From positions 1-7,977 of the forward strand of contig DVKU01000179.1 of assembly GCA_018715825.1 (NCBI GenBank): a stretch of DNA of 7,977 nucleotides, given 5' to 3'. The DNA is from Candidatus Avacholeplasma faecigallinarum. GTDB taxonomy: Bacteria > Bacillota_I > Bacilli_A > Acholeplasmatales > Anaeroplasmataceae. Below, piece by piece: positions 6,563 to 7,977 of the stretch (within the stretch, counting starts at the first letter, position 1; every line of letters begins with the position of its first letter). The notes beneath the pieces were generated by a model. It did not search any database, had not been told where the DNA came from, and saw only the letters and a program-made list of their open reading frames with translations. Position numbers and translations under genes: made by a program.

Positions 6563-7897
6563 ATGGAAGATAATAAAAAAGATATAGCTAACGAAACTAC
6601 CTCTAATAAAAAAGACAAACATTCAAGTTTTCCACAGCATGGTCCTATTGCTCCTAATGGCAAGGAAATTTTGGTTTCTTTAAAAAATGTTGATATAACA
6701 TTTAAAAGAGGAGATAGCCAAGTTAAAGCAGTTAAAAATGCTACCTTTGATATATATAAAGGTGAAACATTTTCATTAGTAGGAGAATCAGGAAGTGGTA
6801 AAACCACAATTGGTCGTGCTATTATTAGAATTAATCAATGCTCAAATGGTGAGATTTTATATAAGGGTAAAAAGATCTCTGGTAAGCTAGATCATAAAAC
6901 TGACCGTGAGGTGATTAGAAATATTCAAATGGTTTTCCAAGACCCTGCAGCATCACTTAATGAGCGTGCTACAGTTGATTATATTATTTCTGAGGGATTA
7001 TATAATTTTAAATTGTTTGAAAATGAAGCTGATAGAGTAAAAAAAGTTGAAAATATAATTGAAGAGGTTGGTTTATTACCAGAACATTTAACTAGATATC
7101 CTCATGAATTTTCTGGTGGTCAGCGTCAACGTATTGGACTTGCTCGTGCTATTGTCATGGAGCCAGAATTTATAATTGCCGATGAACCAATTTCGGCATT
7201 AGATGTTTCCATTCGTGCTCAGGTTTTAAATTTGTTAAAAAAATTCCAAAAGGAAAGAAATATAACCTATTTATTTATAGCTCATGATTTATCAATTGTT
7301 AGATTTATTTCTGATAGAATTGGAGTTATATATAAGGGAGATATTGTTGAAATTGCTGATGCCGAGGAATTATTTGAATATCCTCTTCATCCATATACAC
7401 GTTCTTTAATTTCAGCTATTCCTATTCCTGATCCTAAATTAGAGAAGAATAAGGTTTTAGTTACCTATGATGGTTCTTGCCATGATTATAGTGTTAACAA
7501 GCCATCTTTAGTTGATATTGGTCATAACCATTTGGTTTTTGGTAATGAAGAGGAAATTTTAGAATATAAACGTGTTCGTGAATCTAATATTAGACCAAAA
7601 TCTATAATTATAAAGGATGAAAACTATCAAGAAGAGCCTAAAATAGAAGAGACTGTAGAAGATACAAATGAATCTTCTATATTACAGACACCTCTTCATG
7701 ACACAGGTAATATGCTATATACAGTAGTATCATTTTTCTTACCAATTATCGGTTTGATAATGTGGCTATTGTTTAAGCATTTTAAATATTATCATTGCTA
7801 CCATGCATGTAAAAAGGGTGCAATTAGAGGCTTTATCCTATATGGAACTATTATAGTATTATGGCTAATATGCTTAATAATTGCAGTAATATTTTAA
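6563..7897 (+). CDS. oppF: Oligopeptide ABC transporter ATP-binding protein OppF (AmiF type) with a C-terminal membrane-type tail
   Basis: A 444-residue ATPase, the second nucleotide-binding subunit of the importer; AmiF/OppF relatives are about 305-335 residues. Residues 1-33 are a hydrophilic lead. The NBD has Walker A GESGSGKT (74-81), Q-loop Q126 in [19 protein letters not shown], signature FSGGQRQR (183-190), Walker B FIIADEP with D207 and E208, D-loop SALD (211-214), and H-loop H241. HPY is at 276-278. The usual AmiF ending, HDYS...[24 protein letters not shown], closes at about 336. Beyond it comes an unusual tail: an acidic linker (about 351-372) and two hydrophobic segments (about 386-404 and 423-444) separated by a basic loop containing HCYHAC. 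AAAGGAGG at 6549-6556, six bases before the ATG and overlapping the oppD stop, fixes the start. Met384 has no convincing ribosome site, so the tail is not a separate gene. Confidence 0.94.
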   Translation: MEDNKKDIANETTSNKKDKHSSFPQHGPIAPNGKEILVSLKNVDITFKRGDSQVKAVKNATFDIYKGETFSLVGESGSGKTTIGRAIIRINQCSNGEILYKGKKISGKLDHKTDREVIRNIQMVFQDPAASLNERATVDYIISEGLYNFKLFENEADRVKKVENIIEEVGLLPEHLTRYPHEFSGGQRQRIGLARAIVMEPEFIIADEPISALDVSIRAQVLNLLKKFQKERNITYLFIAHDLSIVRFISDRIGVIYKGDIVEIADAEELFEYPLHPYTRSLISAIPIPDPKLEKNKVLVTYDGSCHDYSVNKPSLVDIGHNHLVFGNEEEILEYKRVRESNIRPKSIIIKDENYQEEPKIEETVEDTNESSILQTPLHDTGNMLYTVVSFFLPIIGLIMWLLFKHFKYYHCYHACKKGAIRGFILYGTIIVLWLICLIIAVIF

Positions 7898-7902
7898 ATA
7901 AT

Positions 7903-7935
7903 AAAGGCTTAGTAGTGATTTTACTAAGCCTTTTC
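7903..7935 (+). terminator. Intrinsic terminator after oppF
   Basis: A perfect 12-bp stem, AAAGGCTTAGTA (7903-7914) with TACTAAGCCTTT (7922-7933), closes a 7-base loop. It starts five bases after the oppF stop. The T-run is short (TTTT, 7931-7934) and followed by CCCCC, so some read-through is possible. It most likely ends the opp transcript. Confidence 0.85.
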
Positions 7936-7955
7936 CCCCATTAAGGAGTGACTCT

Positions 7956-7977
7956 ATGAAATATGTTGACAATGGAC
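7956..7977 (+). CDS. Start of a downstream gene, product unknown (partial)
   Basis: ATG at 7956 opens a frame reading MKYVDNG before the window ends. A good Shine-Dalgarno site, AAGGAG (7943-7948), lies seven bases upstream, so a real gene start is likely. Seven residues are too few to name a product. Only about 22 bases separate the terminator stem from this start, leaving no room for a full promoter between them. Confidence 0.6.

Noticed and set aside
6547..6807. Open frame on the minus strand over the oppD-oppF junction
   Set aside because: It is antisense to the conserved OppF Walker A region and the oppF ribosome site; no independent support.
8..7897. Mycoplasma-type code with TGA as Trp
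   Set aside because: All visible Trp codons are TGG, all five genes end in TAA at sensible family endpoints, and no gene needs TGA read-through.
1..7977. CRISPR array, tRNA, rRNA, insertion sequence or riboswitch
   Set aside because: No regularly spaced repeats, RNA gene signatures, transposase or inverted terminal repeats were seen. The only gap over 100 bases (2138-2256) is explained by a promoter and hairpin.

Overview
The window holds one co-directional oligopeptide ABC-transporter operon, oppA-oppB-oppC-oppD-oppF, on the + strand, plus the first seven codons of a further gene. Every subunit reads as the Ami/Opp (AmiA-C-D-E-F) branch known from streptococci and other low-GC Gram-positives. 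The DNA is very AT-rich, the substrate-binding protein has a Gram-positive style lipoprotein signal, and Shine-Dalgarno sites are strong GGAGG types. All Trp codons are TGG, no gene needs TGA read-through, and every stop is TAA, so the standard bacterial code is in use. This points to a low-GC Firmicutes/Bacilli lineage (Erysipelotrichia- or RF39/Acholeplasma-like) rather than a code-4 mycoplasma. The exact taxon cannot be settled from the window.

Layout: 8-2137 oppA (binding lipoprotein); 2138-2256 an intergenic stretch with a candidate sigma-A promoter and a long imperfect hairpin; 2257-3831 oppB (permease with a large extracytoplasmic insert); 3831-4787 oppC (permease, 1-nt overlap with oppB); 4802-6550 oppD (ATPase with a large insertion); 6563-7897 oppF (ATPase with a membrane-type tail); 7903-7935 terminator hairpin; 7956-7977 start of the next gene.

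The proteins would work together in the usual way: OppA captures extracellular peptides, OppB/OppC form the channel, and OppD/OppF hydrolyse ATP. All expected ATPase motifs are present in both NBDs.

Three of the five subunits have unusual architecture. (1) OppA looks circularly permuted: the segment that normally forms the C-terminal ~100 residues of AmiA/OppA sits directly after the signal peptide, and the protein stops where that segment would normally begin. (2) OppD carries a Lys/Glu/Asn-rich, coiled-coil-like insertion of about 230 residues between Walker A and the Q-loop. (3) OppF has an extra ~105-residue C-terminal tail with an acidic linker and two hydrophobic segments. These are the points most worth checking; homology statements rest on recalled family sequences, not on a search.
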